This document shows positions 53,658-62,162 of a stretch of DNA of 64,000 nt, one piece after another. Made by a program: the position numbers and the translations under genes. The stretch is from Thermomicrobiales bacterium (GTDB lineage Bacteria > Chloroflexota > Chloroflexia > Thermomicrobiales > CFX8), in the NCBI GenBank assembly GCA_037045155.1, contig JBAOIG010000005.1:620001-684000 (forward strand), given 5' to 3'. Position 1 is the first letter of the stretch; each line of letters opens with the position of its first letter. The notes under the pieces were generated by a model, which was not told the DNA's origin, made no database searches, and saw nothing but the letters and a program-made list of their open reading frames with translations.

Positions 53658-53834
53658 GGTGGCCCTCCTGCTGGGTTTCTATCGTAGCACGCGCAGCAAG
53701 GTTTGATCGCGCTTCATCGGGCAGGGTCGCCGGCCATGGCTCCTCTGCGGCGCGAGTCGTGCTGGGACTGATGTATACATGCAGCAACGACGACGGGCGA
53801 CGAGGCCCGGCGAGTTGAGGAGGGCAGGGACACG

Positions 53835-55016
53835 ATGGCCGTGGACGAGACTGCGACCGACCGCACGACTGCGCCGCTATTCGAGCTGGACGACACACAT
53901 CGTGAATTTCAGGCGCTCTGCCGGCGGTTCGTCCAGCAGCACGTGACGCCGAGGGTCGAGGCTGCCGAGCGCGCAGGGCAGTTCCCGCTCGATCTGATGC
54001 CGCTGATGGGACGCAACGGATTCCTCGGGCTGACCTTTCCGGAGGAGGCCGGTGGGACGGGCGGCGATATGCTGGCGATCGCGCTCCTCTCCGAGGAGCT
54101 GGGCAAGTCGTGTGGCGGCATCGCGGTGACACCGCTGGCCAGCGCCTACATGGCCGCGCCACACCTGGCGAAGTTCGGCACGCCGGAGCAGCAGGAGCGC
54201 TGGCTGCTGCCGATCACGACCGGCGAGAAGATCGCCTCGATCGGCGTCACCGAGCCCGCCACGGGGTCGGACGTGGCCGGTATGCGGACGACGGCAGCGA
54301 AGGTCGACGGCGGCTACCGGATCAACGGGACGAAGCTGTTCATCACCAACGCCGGGTTCGCCGACTACATCGTCCTCGGCGCGAAGACCAACCCGACCGA
54401 GCGACACCGCGGCATCACGATGTTCCTCATCGAGAAGGACGACCCGGGCTTCAACCTCGGCCGGCCACTGGAGAAGATGGGCTGGCACTCGTCCGACACC
54501 CGCGAGCTGATCTTCGACGACTGCTTCGTGCCGGACGACCGTGTGATCGGCCAGGTCGGCCGGGGGTTCTACCAGATCGCCGGATCGTTCCAGACCGAAC
54601 GCGTCACACTGGCCGGGATGGGTGTCGGGCTGGCGCAGGCGGCGTTCGACGACGCGCTGGAGTACGCGAAGACGCGGCAGGCGTTCGGGCAGGAGATCGG
54701 AAAATACCAGGCGATCCGCCACAAGCTGGCCGACATGGCGACGAGCATCCACGCCGGCCGGCTGCTGCTCTACCAGGCAGCGGCCAAGTTCGACAGCGGC
54801 GCGGACGACGCGCTCGACCTCGTCGCGATGGCCAAGCTGCAGACGGCGATCATGGCCAATCGCGTCGCCGACGACGCAGTCCAGATCTTCGGCGGCTACG
54901 GCTACATCGAGGAGACCCGCGTCGCGATGCACTATCGCGACGCGCGCATCCTGCGCATCGGCGGCGGCACCGACGAGATCCAGCGCGAGATCCTGGCAAA
55001 GCGGATGGGGTTGTGA
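53835..55016 (+). CDS. Acyl-CoA dehydrogenase
   Basis: 393 residues, normal length. GEKIASIGVTEPATGSDVAGMRTTA and NGTKLFITNAGFADYIV are the FAD- and acyl-binding middle domain. FGGYGYIEETRVAMHYRDARILRIGGGTDEIQREILAKRMG is the C-terminal helix-bundle signature. The catalytic Glu is probably the one in YIEE or GGTDEIQ. It oxidises acyl-CoA to enoyl-CoA. Chain length is not evident; no etfAB or other beta-oxidation gene adjoins. Confidence 0.93.
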   Translation: MAVDETATDRTTAPLFELDDTHREFQALCRRFVQQHVTPRVEAAERAGQFPLDLMPLMGRNGFLGLTFPEEAGGTGGDMLAIALLSEELGKSCGGIAVTPLASAYMAAPHLAKFGTPEQQERWLLPITTGEKIASIGVTEPATGSDVAGMRTTAAKVDGGYRINGTKLFITNAGFADYIVLGAKTNPTERHRGITMFLIEKDDPGFNLGRPLEKMGWHSSDTRELIFDDCFVPDDRVIGQVGRGFYQIAGSFQTERVTLAGMGVGLAQAAFDDALEYAKTRQAFGQEIGKYQAIRHKLADMATSIHAGRLLLYQAAAKFDSGADDALDLVAMAKLQTAIMANRVADDAVQIFGGYGYIEETRVAMHYRDARILRIGGGTDEIQREILAKRMGL

Positions 55017-55059
55017 CGGAGGGATGGGGGATGGGGCAAAGGCGTGGAACCGACTCCTC

Positions 55060-55086
55060 GTCCCCCGTCCCCCGTCCCCCGTCCCC
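55060..55086. repeat. Short GTCCCCC tandem repeat
   Basis: The unit GTCCCCC is repeated three and a half times between two convergent genes. A similar reverse-strand motif occurs at about 47375-47402. It may be a slippage-prone tract with no function. Confidence 0.6.
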
Positions 55087-55092
55087 GGCGAT

Positions 55093-55401
55093 CTACCAGA
55101 TACCGAGCTCGTCGCGCGCGTCTTCGCTCATCATGGCCGGCGACCAGGGCGGCGTCCAGACGATCTTGAGGTCGATATTGCCGATGCCCATCAGCCCCCC
55201 GAGGGCGCGGTGGACCTCTTCGAAGATGACCGGCCCGAGCGGGCAGCCCATCGAGGTGAGTGTCATGATGACTTCGACATCATTCTCCTCGGAGATGATC
55301 GCGTCGTAGACCAGGCCGAGGTCGACGATATTGACGCCCAGCTCCGGGTCGTAGACATCCTTCAGCATCTCCAGAATCAGGTCTTTGTTCAGTTGCACCA
55401 T
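55093..55401 (-). CDS. MIP18/DUF59-type iron-sulfur assembly factor
   Basis: 102 residues. DVYDPELGVNIVDLGLVYD and MTLTSMGCPLGPVIFEEV are the DUF59 signature, with the conserved Cys in GCPLG. Free-standing members (SufT/PaaD-like) help mature [4Fe-4S] proteins. No suf gene adjoins. Confidence 0.92.
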   Translation of the reverse strand: MVQLNKDLILEMLKDVYDPELGVNIVDLGLVYDAIISEENDVEVIMTLTSMGCPLGPVIFEEVHRALGGLMGIGNIDLKIVWTPPWSPAMMSEDARDELGIW

Positions 55402-55553
55402 CTCGGCGCGTCGCTCCTATCGATTCGTCGGCTATCCTGACCGCTAAGGATAGCGCCTGAGGCAGCGTTGGTGCGCGCTCTGCGGTACCCTCAGCACAAC
55501 AACCGGGAGAATCCCGGAGCGATCCGTTCATTCACGATCGAGGGTTGACGGCG

Positions 55554-56429
55554 ATGTCCTGGCTGGATTTTCTGAAGCGACACGAGCAGCACGACGAGGA
55601 GCGGCCGACCCGCGACCTGCCGATCATCCGCACCGGCGGCGTGCAATCTGCCGCTGGCGCGCCGGTCATCGGCCGGCGACCGGCGACCGACGATCCCGAG
55701 GCGCAAGCCCGGCGCAAGGCGCGGCTGGAGCAACGCGTGCTCGACCTGCGCTACGACATCCAGCGGGCAGTGAGCGCGTTGGAGGAACCCAACCGCTGGA
55801 CCGAACGCGTCGCCGAGCTGGACGCCGCGATCGTTCAGGCCGATCGCGACATCGAGACGATACGCGCCGCCCAGCCGGATACGCCAGGCATCCCGCTACC
55901 CGCCTGGCCGGTGCATATCGCATCGTTGCGCGCAGCCGAACCCGCTGAGGCGCAGTTGCGCATCGGCGAGGCGCAACTGCGCTATGTCGAAGACATTGAC
56001 TGGGCCGAACGCGGGCATCAGAAAACCCCCGGCGAGATGCGACGCACCGAAGGAGACCCGGACCTGCTGATGCCGGACGACGTGCCGGCCGCCCGGCGTG
56101 ACGAGCTGCGCGAGCACCTGGGACACGGGCTGGCGACGCTCGTCGACGATCTGCGCGAGCGCGCGCTGGACGGCCGGCCGCTACCGGAATGGACGCTAGC
56201 TGACCTGGCCAGCCCCTGCCCGGAATGCGGCGGTTGGCGCGATCTGCGCGGACGCTGTCCATCGTGCCAGCGACGTAAGTGGCAGGTTGAAGCGCTGGAG
56301 GACGATGTGCGGCGGCTGCGCAAGGAACGCATCGACACGCTGGAGGAAATCCAGACTCTCCGCGACCGCCTGCCGCTCCTCCAACGACGCCTCGCCGACG
56401 CCGAGGCAAACGCAGCTGCGGCGGGATAA
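55554..56429 (+). CDS. Coiled-coil protein with a C-terminal zinc ribbon
   Basis: 291 residues from ATG 55554 (TTG 55545 is an alternative). Two coiled-coil stretches (RRKARLEQRVLDLRYDIQRAV; VEALEDDVRRLRKERIDTLEE) flank an Asp/Pro-rich middle. A zinc ribbon CPECGGWRDLRGRCPSC lies near residue 218. The product is acidic and soluble with no signal peptide. I do not recognise a family, and the neighbours give no hint; the ribbon suggests nucleic-acid or protein binding. Confidence 0.75.
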   Translation: MSWLDFLKRHEQHDEERPTRDLPIIRTGGVQSAAGAPVIGRRPATDDPEAQARRKARLEQRVLDLRYDIQRAVSALEEPNRWTERVAELDAAIVQADRDIETIRAAQPDTPGIPLPAWPVHIASLRAAEPAEAQLRIGEAQLRYVEDIDWAERGHQKTPGEMRRTEGDPDLLMPDDVPAARRDELREHLGHGLATLVDDLRERALDGRPLPEWTLADLASPCPECGGWRDLRGRCPSCQRRKWQVEALEDDVRRLRKERIDTLEEIQTLRDRLPLLQRRLADAEANAAAAG

Positions 56430-56484
56430 CCACTAGCAGTGCGCGCTTCTCGCTGGTGAGCGGTTCTCTTCTCGCACTTCAGTA

Positions 56485-56498
56485 TTAGGCTTGCCTAA
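56485..56498. promoter_or_regulatory. DtxR/MntR-type operator palindrome
   Basis: TTAGGC-TT-GCCTAA lies 69-82 bp before the GTG of the metal-binding protein gene. TTAGG/CCTAA half-sites are those of DtxR/IdeR/MntR repressors, so the operon is probably shut off when the metal is plentiful. Confidence 0.65.
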
Positions 56499-56566
56499 GT
56501 TCGTAATTCGTGGCACAGTAGATAAATGTTACTCGATACTGCGATATTGATCGCCGGTGGTTCATC

Positions 56567-57532
56567 GTGAGAACGGGTCATCCCGGACGCAGTCGCGCGG
56601 GCAGGGTTTCGGCGCTGCTCAGCCTCATCACCCTGGCGATCGTCCTCACGGCGTGCGGGCGAGAGGTCGGCGGCGCGCCGACTGACATCACGGACCGGCG
56701 CGTTCATGTCGTCGCGACGACCGGCATGGTCGGTGACGTCGCGCGGAACGTCGGCGGCGAGCGCGTCGCGGTCACCGCGTTGATGGGGCCGGGGGTCGAC
56801 CCGCACCTGTACAAGGCGAGCGCACGAGACGTCGAGGCAATCGACAACGCGGACATCCTCTTCTATAGCGGCCTGCACCTCGAAGGCCGGATGACCTCAA
56901 TATTCGAGCGGCTGAGCGTCACCCGGCCGACCGTGCCGATCGCCGAAAACATCCCGGTCGAGCGGCTGCGCCGGCCACCCGAGTTCAAGGGCGCCTACGA
57001 CCCCCACGTCTGGTTCGACGTCGGGCTATGGAGCCATTCTGTGGACGTGGTCCGTGACGCGCTCATCGCGCTCGACCCGGACCACGCCGCGACCTACCAG
57101 AACAATGCCGGTGTCTACCGCGCCGAGCTCGTCGCCCTGGATGCCTGGGTCGCCGAGCAGTTCGCGACGATCCCCGCTGGCGCGCGGCTGCTGATCACCG
57201 CCCATGATGCCTTCGGCTATATGGGCGCTGCCTACGGGCTGGAGGTGCGCGGCCTACAGGGCGCCAGCACGGCGACCGAGGCCGGCGCCGCCGACGTGCG
57301 CGGGCTGGCCGACCTGATCGTCGAGCGCGGGATCAAGGCCATCTTCGTCGAATCGAGCGTGCCGCAGGCGACGATCGAGGCGGTTCAGGCCGCCGTCCGT
57401 GCCCGCGGACATGAGGTCGCCATCGGCGGCCAGCTGTTCTCCGACGCGATGGGCGACGAGGGCACACCAGAGGGAACCTACATCGGGATGGTCCGGCACA
57501 ACGTCGCGACGATCGTCGCGGCGCTGCGCTGA
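56567..57532 (+). CDS. Mn/Zn/Fe ABC transporter substrate-binding lipoprotein (TroA/MntC-like)
   Basis: 321 residues from GTG 56567. VLTACGRE is the lipobox after a basic, hydrophobic signal. The metal ligands should be His in GPGVDPHLYKASARD, His in YDPHVWFDV, a residue in the LLITAHDAFGYMG region, and the acidic residue in the C-terminal half. There is no His-rich loop, which fits Mn/Fe transport more than Zn. It is the first gene of a four-gene operon with an ATPase and two permeases. Confidence 0.92.
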   Translation: MRTGHPGRSRAGRVSALLSLITLAIVLTACGREVGGAPTDITDRRVHVVATTGMVGDVARNVGGERVAVTALMGPGVDPHLYKASARDVEAIDNADILFYSGLHLEGRMTSIFERLSVTRPTVPIAENIPVERLRRPPEFKGAYDPHVWFDVGLWSHSVDVVRDALIALDPDHAATYQNNAGVYRAELVALDAWVAEQFATIPAGARLLITAHDAFGYMGAAYGLEVRGLQGASTATEAGAADVRGLADLIVERGIKAIFVESSVPQATIEAVQAAVRARGHEVAIGGQLFSDAMGDEGTPEGTYIGMVRHNVATIVAALR

Positions 57533-57555
57533 TAAATGGAATGAGAGGGGGCGCG

Positions 57556-58338
57556 ATGATCGCTAAGGAGCCACCAGGCGATGCGCCAGTTCGTGTTCGC
57601 GACCTGACCGTCGCCTACCGCGAGATGCCGGTGCTGTGGGATATCAACCTCGACATCTCCGAGGGCCAGCTCGTCGCGATCGTCGGGCCGAACGGGGCAG
57701 GGAAGTCGACGCTGATCAAGACGATCCTCGGGCTGGTTCGGCCAGCCAGCGGCGCCGTCACCATCCACGGCCAGCCCTACCGGCGCCAGCGGCATCTCGT
57801 CGGCTACGTCCCGCAGCGCGGCAGCGTCGACTGGGACTTCCCGACGAACGTGCTGGACGTCGTCCAGATGGGTATGTACGGCCAGCTCGGCTGGATTCGC
57901 CGGCCGGGCCGGCGCGAGCGCGAGACCGCGCTGGCATGCCTGGAACAGGTCGGGATGGCCGACTTCGCCGGCCGGCAGATCAGTCATCTCTCCGGCGGCC
58001 AGCAGCAGCGCGTATTCCTGGCGCGGGCGCTGGCGCAGGACGCGCGCGTCTACTTCCTCGACGAGCCGTTCGCCGGAGTGGACGCGACGACCGAGCGCGC
58101 CATCATCGACATGCTACGCGAGCTGCGGACGCGTGGCAGGACACTGGTCGTCGTCCATCACGACCTGGAGACGCTGCGCGAATATTTCGACTGGGTCATC
58201 ATGCTCAACGTTCGACTGATCGCCAGCGGCCCGGCCGCGACAACATTCACACGGGAAACATTCCATGCAACCTACGGCGGGCGGCCGGCCGCGTTGTCAG
58301 AGCTGTTCGCCGGCGGCCCGGTCGCGGCGGGGGACTGA
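57556..58338 (+). CDS. Metal ABC transporter ATP-binding protein
   Basis: 260 residues from ATG 57556, with GAGAGGGGG upstream. Walker A is GPNGAGKST, the signature LSGGQQQRVFLARAL, and Walker B VYFLDEPFAGVD; VVHHDLETLREYF has the switch His. It powers uptake by the two permeases after it. The stop is 2 nt before the next GTG. Confidence 0.94.
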   Translation: MIAKEPPGDAPVRVRDLTVAYREMPVLWDINLDISEGQLVAIVGPNGAGKSTLIKTILGLVRPASGAVTIHGQPYRRQRHLVGYVPQRGSVDWDFPTNVLDVVQMGMYGQLGWIRRPGRRERETALACLEQVGMADFAGRQISHLSGGQQQRVFLARALAQDARVYFLDEPFAGVDATTERAIIDMLRELRTRGRTLVVVHHDLETLREYFDWVIMLNVRLIASGPAATTFTRETFHATYGGRPAALSELFAGGPVAAGD

Positions 58339-58340
58339 GC

Positions 58341-59261
58341 GTGCTGCCACAGATTCTCCACGACCTCCTGTTCGACTACACCCTGCGCACCGTCGCACTC
58401 GGGTCGGCGCTCCTCGGGATCGTCGGCGGGGTGCTGGGGACGTTCGCCGTCCTGCGCCGTCAAGGACTGGTCGGCGACGCGCTGGCGCACGCCGCACTGC
58501 CTGGCATCGCGCTGGCGTTCATCCTGTCCGGCTCGCGGACGCCGGCCGTGCTGATGCTCGGCGCGGCAGTCTCCGGCTGGCTGGGCACGCTGCTCATCCT
58601 GCGGATCGTCCGCGACACGCGGATCAGCGAGGACACCGCGCTCGGCATCGTGCTGACCGTCTTCTTCGGCATGGGGATCGTGTTGTTGACGTATATCCAG
58701 CACGGCGGGGACGCTAGCCAGGCGGGGCTGGATCGCTATCTGTTCGGGCAGGCGGCGACGCTGGTCGCCGAGGACGTCCGGGCGATGGCGATCGTCGGCG
58801 CGGTGGCACTGGCGATCGTCGCGGTCCTGTTCAAGGAGCTGAAGCTGCTGGCGTTCGATCCGGAGTTTGCAGCCAGTCTGGGGTTCCCGACCGACCGGCT
58901 AAGCGTGCTGCTGACCTCGGCGATCGTTCTGGCGGTCGTGATCGGGTTGCAGACGGTCGGCGTGGTGCTGATGGCCGCGATGCTCGTCGCGCCGGCCGCG
59001 GCAGCGCGGCAGTGGACAAACCGGCTGGGTGTGATGGTGCTGCTCTCCGGCGTCTTTGGCGCGATGGCCGGGGTGATCGGCGCGATGATCAGCGTGACCG
59101 CCCGGCGCGTGCCGACCGGGCCAATGATCGTCCTCTGCGCGACGGCGCTGGTGATCGTCTCGCTGCTCTTCGCCCCGGAGCGCGGACTGGTCTGGGACGC
59201 TGTCCGGCGGCGGGCGATGAGACGAGAGGCGCTGGCATCCGGGCCATGGGGGGCGCCATGA
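58341..59261 (+). CDS. Metal ABC transporter permease 1
   Basis: 306 residues, ABC-3 family, eight to nine helices. LRRQGLVGDALAHAALPGIALAF and AAMLVAPAAAARQWTNRLGVM are the conserved parts. A GTG start 2 nt after the ATPase stop fits tight coupling. It overlaps the second permease gene by 4 nt. Confidence 0.92.
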   Translation: MLPQILHDLLFDYTLRTVALGSALLGIVGGVLGTFAVLRRQGLVGDALAHAALPGIALAFILSGSRTPAVLMLGAAVSGWLGTLLILRIVRDTRISEDTALGIVLTVFFGMGIVLLTYIQHGGDASQAGLDRYLFGQAATLVAEDVRAMAIVGAVALAIVAVLFKELKLLAFDPEFAASLGFPTDRLSVLLTSAIVLAVVIGLQTVGVVLMAAMLVAPAAAARQWTNRLGVMVLLSGVFGAMAGVIGAMISVTARRVPTGPMIVLCATALVIVSLLFAPERGLVWDAVRRRAMRREALASGPWGAP

Positions 59262-60370
59262 CGGCGCAACAGACAATCCTGCTGACGGCGATCTTCGCGG
59301 GCGCGTCCTGCTCGCTGGTCGGCGTCTTCCTCGTCCTGCGGCGGATGGCGATGATGGCCGACGCGATCAGCCACGCGATCCTGCCGGGGTTGGTCGCCGC
59401 CTACGTCCTGGCGAACGGGCCGAACCTGCTGGCCGGCATCGCCGGGGCGAGTGCAGCCGGGCTCCTGACGGTTGTGCTGGTCGAAGCGTTGCAGCGCAGT
59501 GGGCGAGTGAAGTCGGACGGCGCGATTGGGATCGTCTTTCCGGCGCTGTTCGCGATCGGCACGCTGGCGATCTCGCGCTGGTTCGCGAACGTCCATCTCG
59601 ACGCCGACGCGATCCTCTACGGCGAGATCGCCTTCGCTCCGTTCGACCGGCTGATCATCGCTGGCTACGACCTCGGCTCGCAGCCGCTGATCGTGCTGGT
59701 GGCGCTGACGGCGATCAATTTCGCCTTGCTGCTGTTGTTCTTCAAGGAGCTGAAGCTGGCGACGTTCGACCCTGGCCTGGCGGCGGCGCTGGGGTTCTCG
59801 CCCGCGCTGATCCACTACGGGCTGATGGCGGGAGTCTCGGCGACGACGGTCGGCGGATTCGCGGCGGTCGGCGCCATCCTCGTGGTCGCGCTGATGATCG
59901 TGCCGGCCGCAACAGCCTATCTGCTGACCGACCGGCTGGGCTGGATGGTCGCGATCGCGGTCGCCGTCGGCGCGGGTTCGGGGGTTGTCGGCTACCAGAT
60001 CGCCTGGGCGCTGGACGTGTCGATCAGCGGGATGATCGCGGTCGTAATGGGCGCAGCATTCGGGCTGGCGGCGACCTTCTCGCCATCCCACGGCATCGTC
60101 GCCCGTACGATTCGGCGCGGTCGGCAGCGTGATCGATTCGCGGCGGACGTGCTGCTGCTGCACCTCGATCACCACCCGGCCGGGGTTGAATCGCTGGCCC
60201 GGCTCGAGACCAGGCTGCGCTGGCCGGCCGCTCGCCTGGACGGCGCCGCGCGACGCATTCAGGCCGAACGCCTGGCCACCGTCCAGGCCGGCGAGCTGCG
60301 GCTGACCGAGCTGGGGCGAGCCGAGGCGGCGCGGATCGCCAGTGGGCTGGGCGTCGCCAGCGCCGACTAA
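59258..60370 (+). CDS. Metal ABC transporter permease 2 fused to a DtxR-like winged-helix domain
   Basis: 370 residues from ATG 59258 (overlap ATGA). Residues about 1-285 are the ABC-3 permease (LRRMAMMADAISHAILPGLVAA; FAAVGAILVVALMIVPAATAYLL). Residues about 288-370 are soluble and read DRFAADVLLLHLDHHPAG, LETRLRWPAARLDGAARRIQ and LTELGRAEAARIA, like the winged helix of DtxR/MntR proteins but without its metal-binding dimer domain. A permease carrying a regulator-like tail could sense metal or DNA, or interact with the ATPase. Confidence 0.88.
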   Translation: MTAQQTILLTAIFAGASCSLVGVFLVLRRMAMMADAISHAILPGLVAAYVLANGPNLLAGIAGASAAGLLTVVLVEALQRSGRVKSDGAIGIVFPALFAIGTLAISRWFANVHLDADAILYGEIAFAPFDRLIIAGYDLGSQPLIVLVALTAINFALLLLFFKELKLATFDPGLAAALGFSPALIHYGLMAGVSATTVGGFAAVGAILVVALMIVPAATAYLLTDRLGWMVAIAVAVGAGSGVVGYQIAWALDVSISGMIAVVMGAAFGLAATFSPSHGIVARTIRRGRQRDRFAADVLLLHLDHHPAGVESLARLETRLRWPAARLDGAARRIQAERLATVQAGELRLTELGRAEAARIASGLGVASAD

Positions 60371-61992
60371 CCCTCGGCGGCGCGCTGCTCGACGAAGCGT
60401 CGCGCCAGATCGAGATTATCGGTCGTAAAGCCATCGACGCCCCAGGCGAGGATCTGATCCAGCCTTTCCTCCGTATTGATCGGCCAGGTGATTACCGTCG
60501 AGACACGTTCCTTCAGCGCGGTGACGATCTCGGCGTTCAGCAGCCGGTAGTGAATGGAGATCGCGTCGTGGTCGTCACGCTCCAGCCGCGGCCAGACACG
60601 GTCGAGCTGGCGCAGGTTGCCGATCGAGTGGACGACGGTAACCTGCTCCCAGGCACGAAGCTCATCGAGCAGTCGCCAGTCTTGCGAGCAGACCAGCAGC
60701 GGGTCGTCACCGTGGGTAGCGCGCCAGGCGGCGACGAGCGAGGCCGGCAGGCCGGGCACACCATGCTTGAGGTCAATGAAGAGGCTCGTATCCGACGCAA
60801 GCTGGCCCAGAAGCTGGTCGAGCGTGAAGCGCGGCTTGCGCCCACTCTCGATCGACCAGCGATCCCAGAGAATGGGGACCGGGCCGATCGTCTTCGAATG
60901 CCGCACCTCCAGCCGGCCGCGATAGAGCCAGATGTCGGCTTCGACGAGGTCGACGCCGGCTGCCTCCGCACTGTGCAGCTGCTCCACTGTGTTGCCGAAC
61001 CGGTGAGCGACGACGAAGGGACGAGGAAGCGTCGCGATCGCTAACGCGCGTCCCCGCGCCGCGGCGACGGCTGTCGAGCTCTCCGGTCCCGGCGAGCGCG
61101 CGCCGCTCCCAGCAGATGGGAACGGGGGGGGCGAGGGCGTCTCTTCGTTAGCCCAGGACGCAGATGGCATGCCTGACGCGGGCGCGGTCGGGACGATCGA
61201 ACGCTGCCAGATCGGCGCGACGCGAGTCACGATCAGGTAGCTGCTCACGACAATGAACCCGCCGGCTATTCCGTCGATGATGAAATGATTGGCAGTCAGC
61301 ACGATAGCGGTATACATCAGCACCGGCATGATGACGCCGATCGCGCGCGTCCACCAGCGACGCGCCTCCAAGAAGACCGCCATCCCGGCCATCAGATCCC
61401 AGCCGAAATGCAGGCTGGGAAAGGCGGCATACGGGTTGGTCAGCGCAGGCGGCTGAAGGACGCGATAGGCGTCGGATCGCAGCGTTACCGTGTCGACCAG
61501 GCCGATATCCGGCACGAGGCGAGGCGGCGCGACCGGATAGAACAAAAAGATCGACATCCCGATCAATCCCGAGAGGAACATCGTATTTCGATATTTCGGA
61601 TAGGCGTTCGGGTGGGCAATGACGAGCCACGCAAAGACGCCAGCCAGGAATGGCCAGTGCCCCCAGATATAGATCCAGTTGACGACATCGACCAACCAGT
61701 CGTGCGTCATGATCTGCTGTTGCAGCCACGACTCGTGGAACAGTCCGAGCCGTGCCTCGACGTCGATGATGTGGTGGGCGTGAGCGAGGGCGACCTCGAG
61801 GCGAGCGTGCGCCAATCCGCGAACGAGGAAGTAGAACAGTGCCGCCGGCGCGATCATCAGCACTTCGCGGATCAGCCGGACGCTGCGCTGATGTGACGCT
61901 GGAATCAGCCAGCGCACGACGAGACACAGGAGCATCAGAAAAGCGTAGGCCGCAGTGTTCCAGTCGAATGGGTTAAACGTGAGCGTTGGCAA
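60367..61992 (-). CDS. PAP2/AUR1-like membrane phosphatase fused to a glycerophosphodiester phosphodiesterase
   Basis: 541 residues from TTG 61992, with GGAG 9 nt upstream. Residues 1-275 carry six helices and the PAP2 motifs AAFPSLHFGWDL and ANHFIIDGIAGG, most like inositol-phosphorylceramide synthase (AUR1) relatives. A Pro/Ser/Glu-rich linker follows at 275-320. Residues 325-540 are a GDPD TIM barrel: VVAHRFGN, LVEADIWLYRGRLEVRHSK. The first domain acts in the membrane on lipid phosphates, the second on glycerophosphodiesters, so the fusion may do two steps of phospholipid headgroup turnover. Its stop overlaps the convergent permease stop by 4 nt. Confidence 0.88.
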   Translation of the reverse strand: MPTLTFNPFDWNTAAYAFLMLLCLVVRWLIPASHQRSVRLIREVLMIAPAALFYFLVRGLAHARLEVALAHAHHIIDVEARLGLFHESWLQQQIMTHDWLVDVVNWIYIWGHWPFLAGVFAWLVIAHPNAYPKYRNTMFLSGLIGMSIFLFYPVAPPRLVPDIGLVDTVTLRSDAYRVLQPPALTNPYAAFPSLHFGWDLMAGMAVFLEARRWWTRAIGVIMPVLMYTAIVLTANHFIIDGIAGGFIVVSSYLIVTRVAPIWQRSIVPTAPASGMPSASWANEETPSPPPFPSAGSGARSPGPESSTAVAAARGRALAIATLPRPFVVAHRFGNTVEQLHSAEAAGVDLVEADIWLYRGRLEVRHSKTIGPVPILWDRWSIESGRKPRFTLDQLLGQLASDTSLFIDLKHGVPGLPASLVAAWRATHGDDPLLVCSQDWRLLDELRAWEQVTVVHSIGNLRQLDRVWPRLERDDHDAISIHYRLLNAEIVTALKERVSTVITWPINTEERLDQILAWGVDGFTTDNLDLARRFVEQRAAEG

Positions 61993-62162
61993 AAACGTCG
62001 ACTCCGACCGTTGCGGGAAAGGTTATCGGCGCCCCGTAGAATCCGGCCGAGCGCGGTAGCGGGGCAACCGACACAGCCATTTCAGCAATCAAGAATACGA
62101 CGGGCTGCAACCGGCTTCAGCGCACCCATGCCTGAGGCGCGCGTCGCGGGGATGGTCGGAGA

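Noticed and set aside
53296..54162. A long minus-strand frame from the hicA region into the acyl-CoA dehydrogenase gene
   Set aside because: Only its last 55 codons match HicA; the rest is antisense to a real gene, and no start codon fits the toxin.
58736..60175. A 479-codon minus-strand frame across the two metal permease genes
   Set aside because: Very rich in Arg, Asp and His, as expected of the complement of a membrane-protein gene; no family signature.
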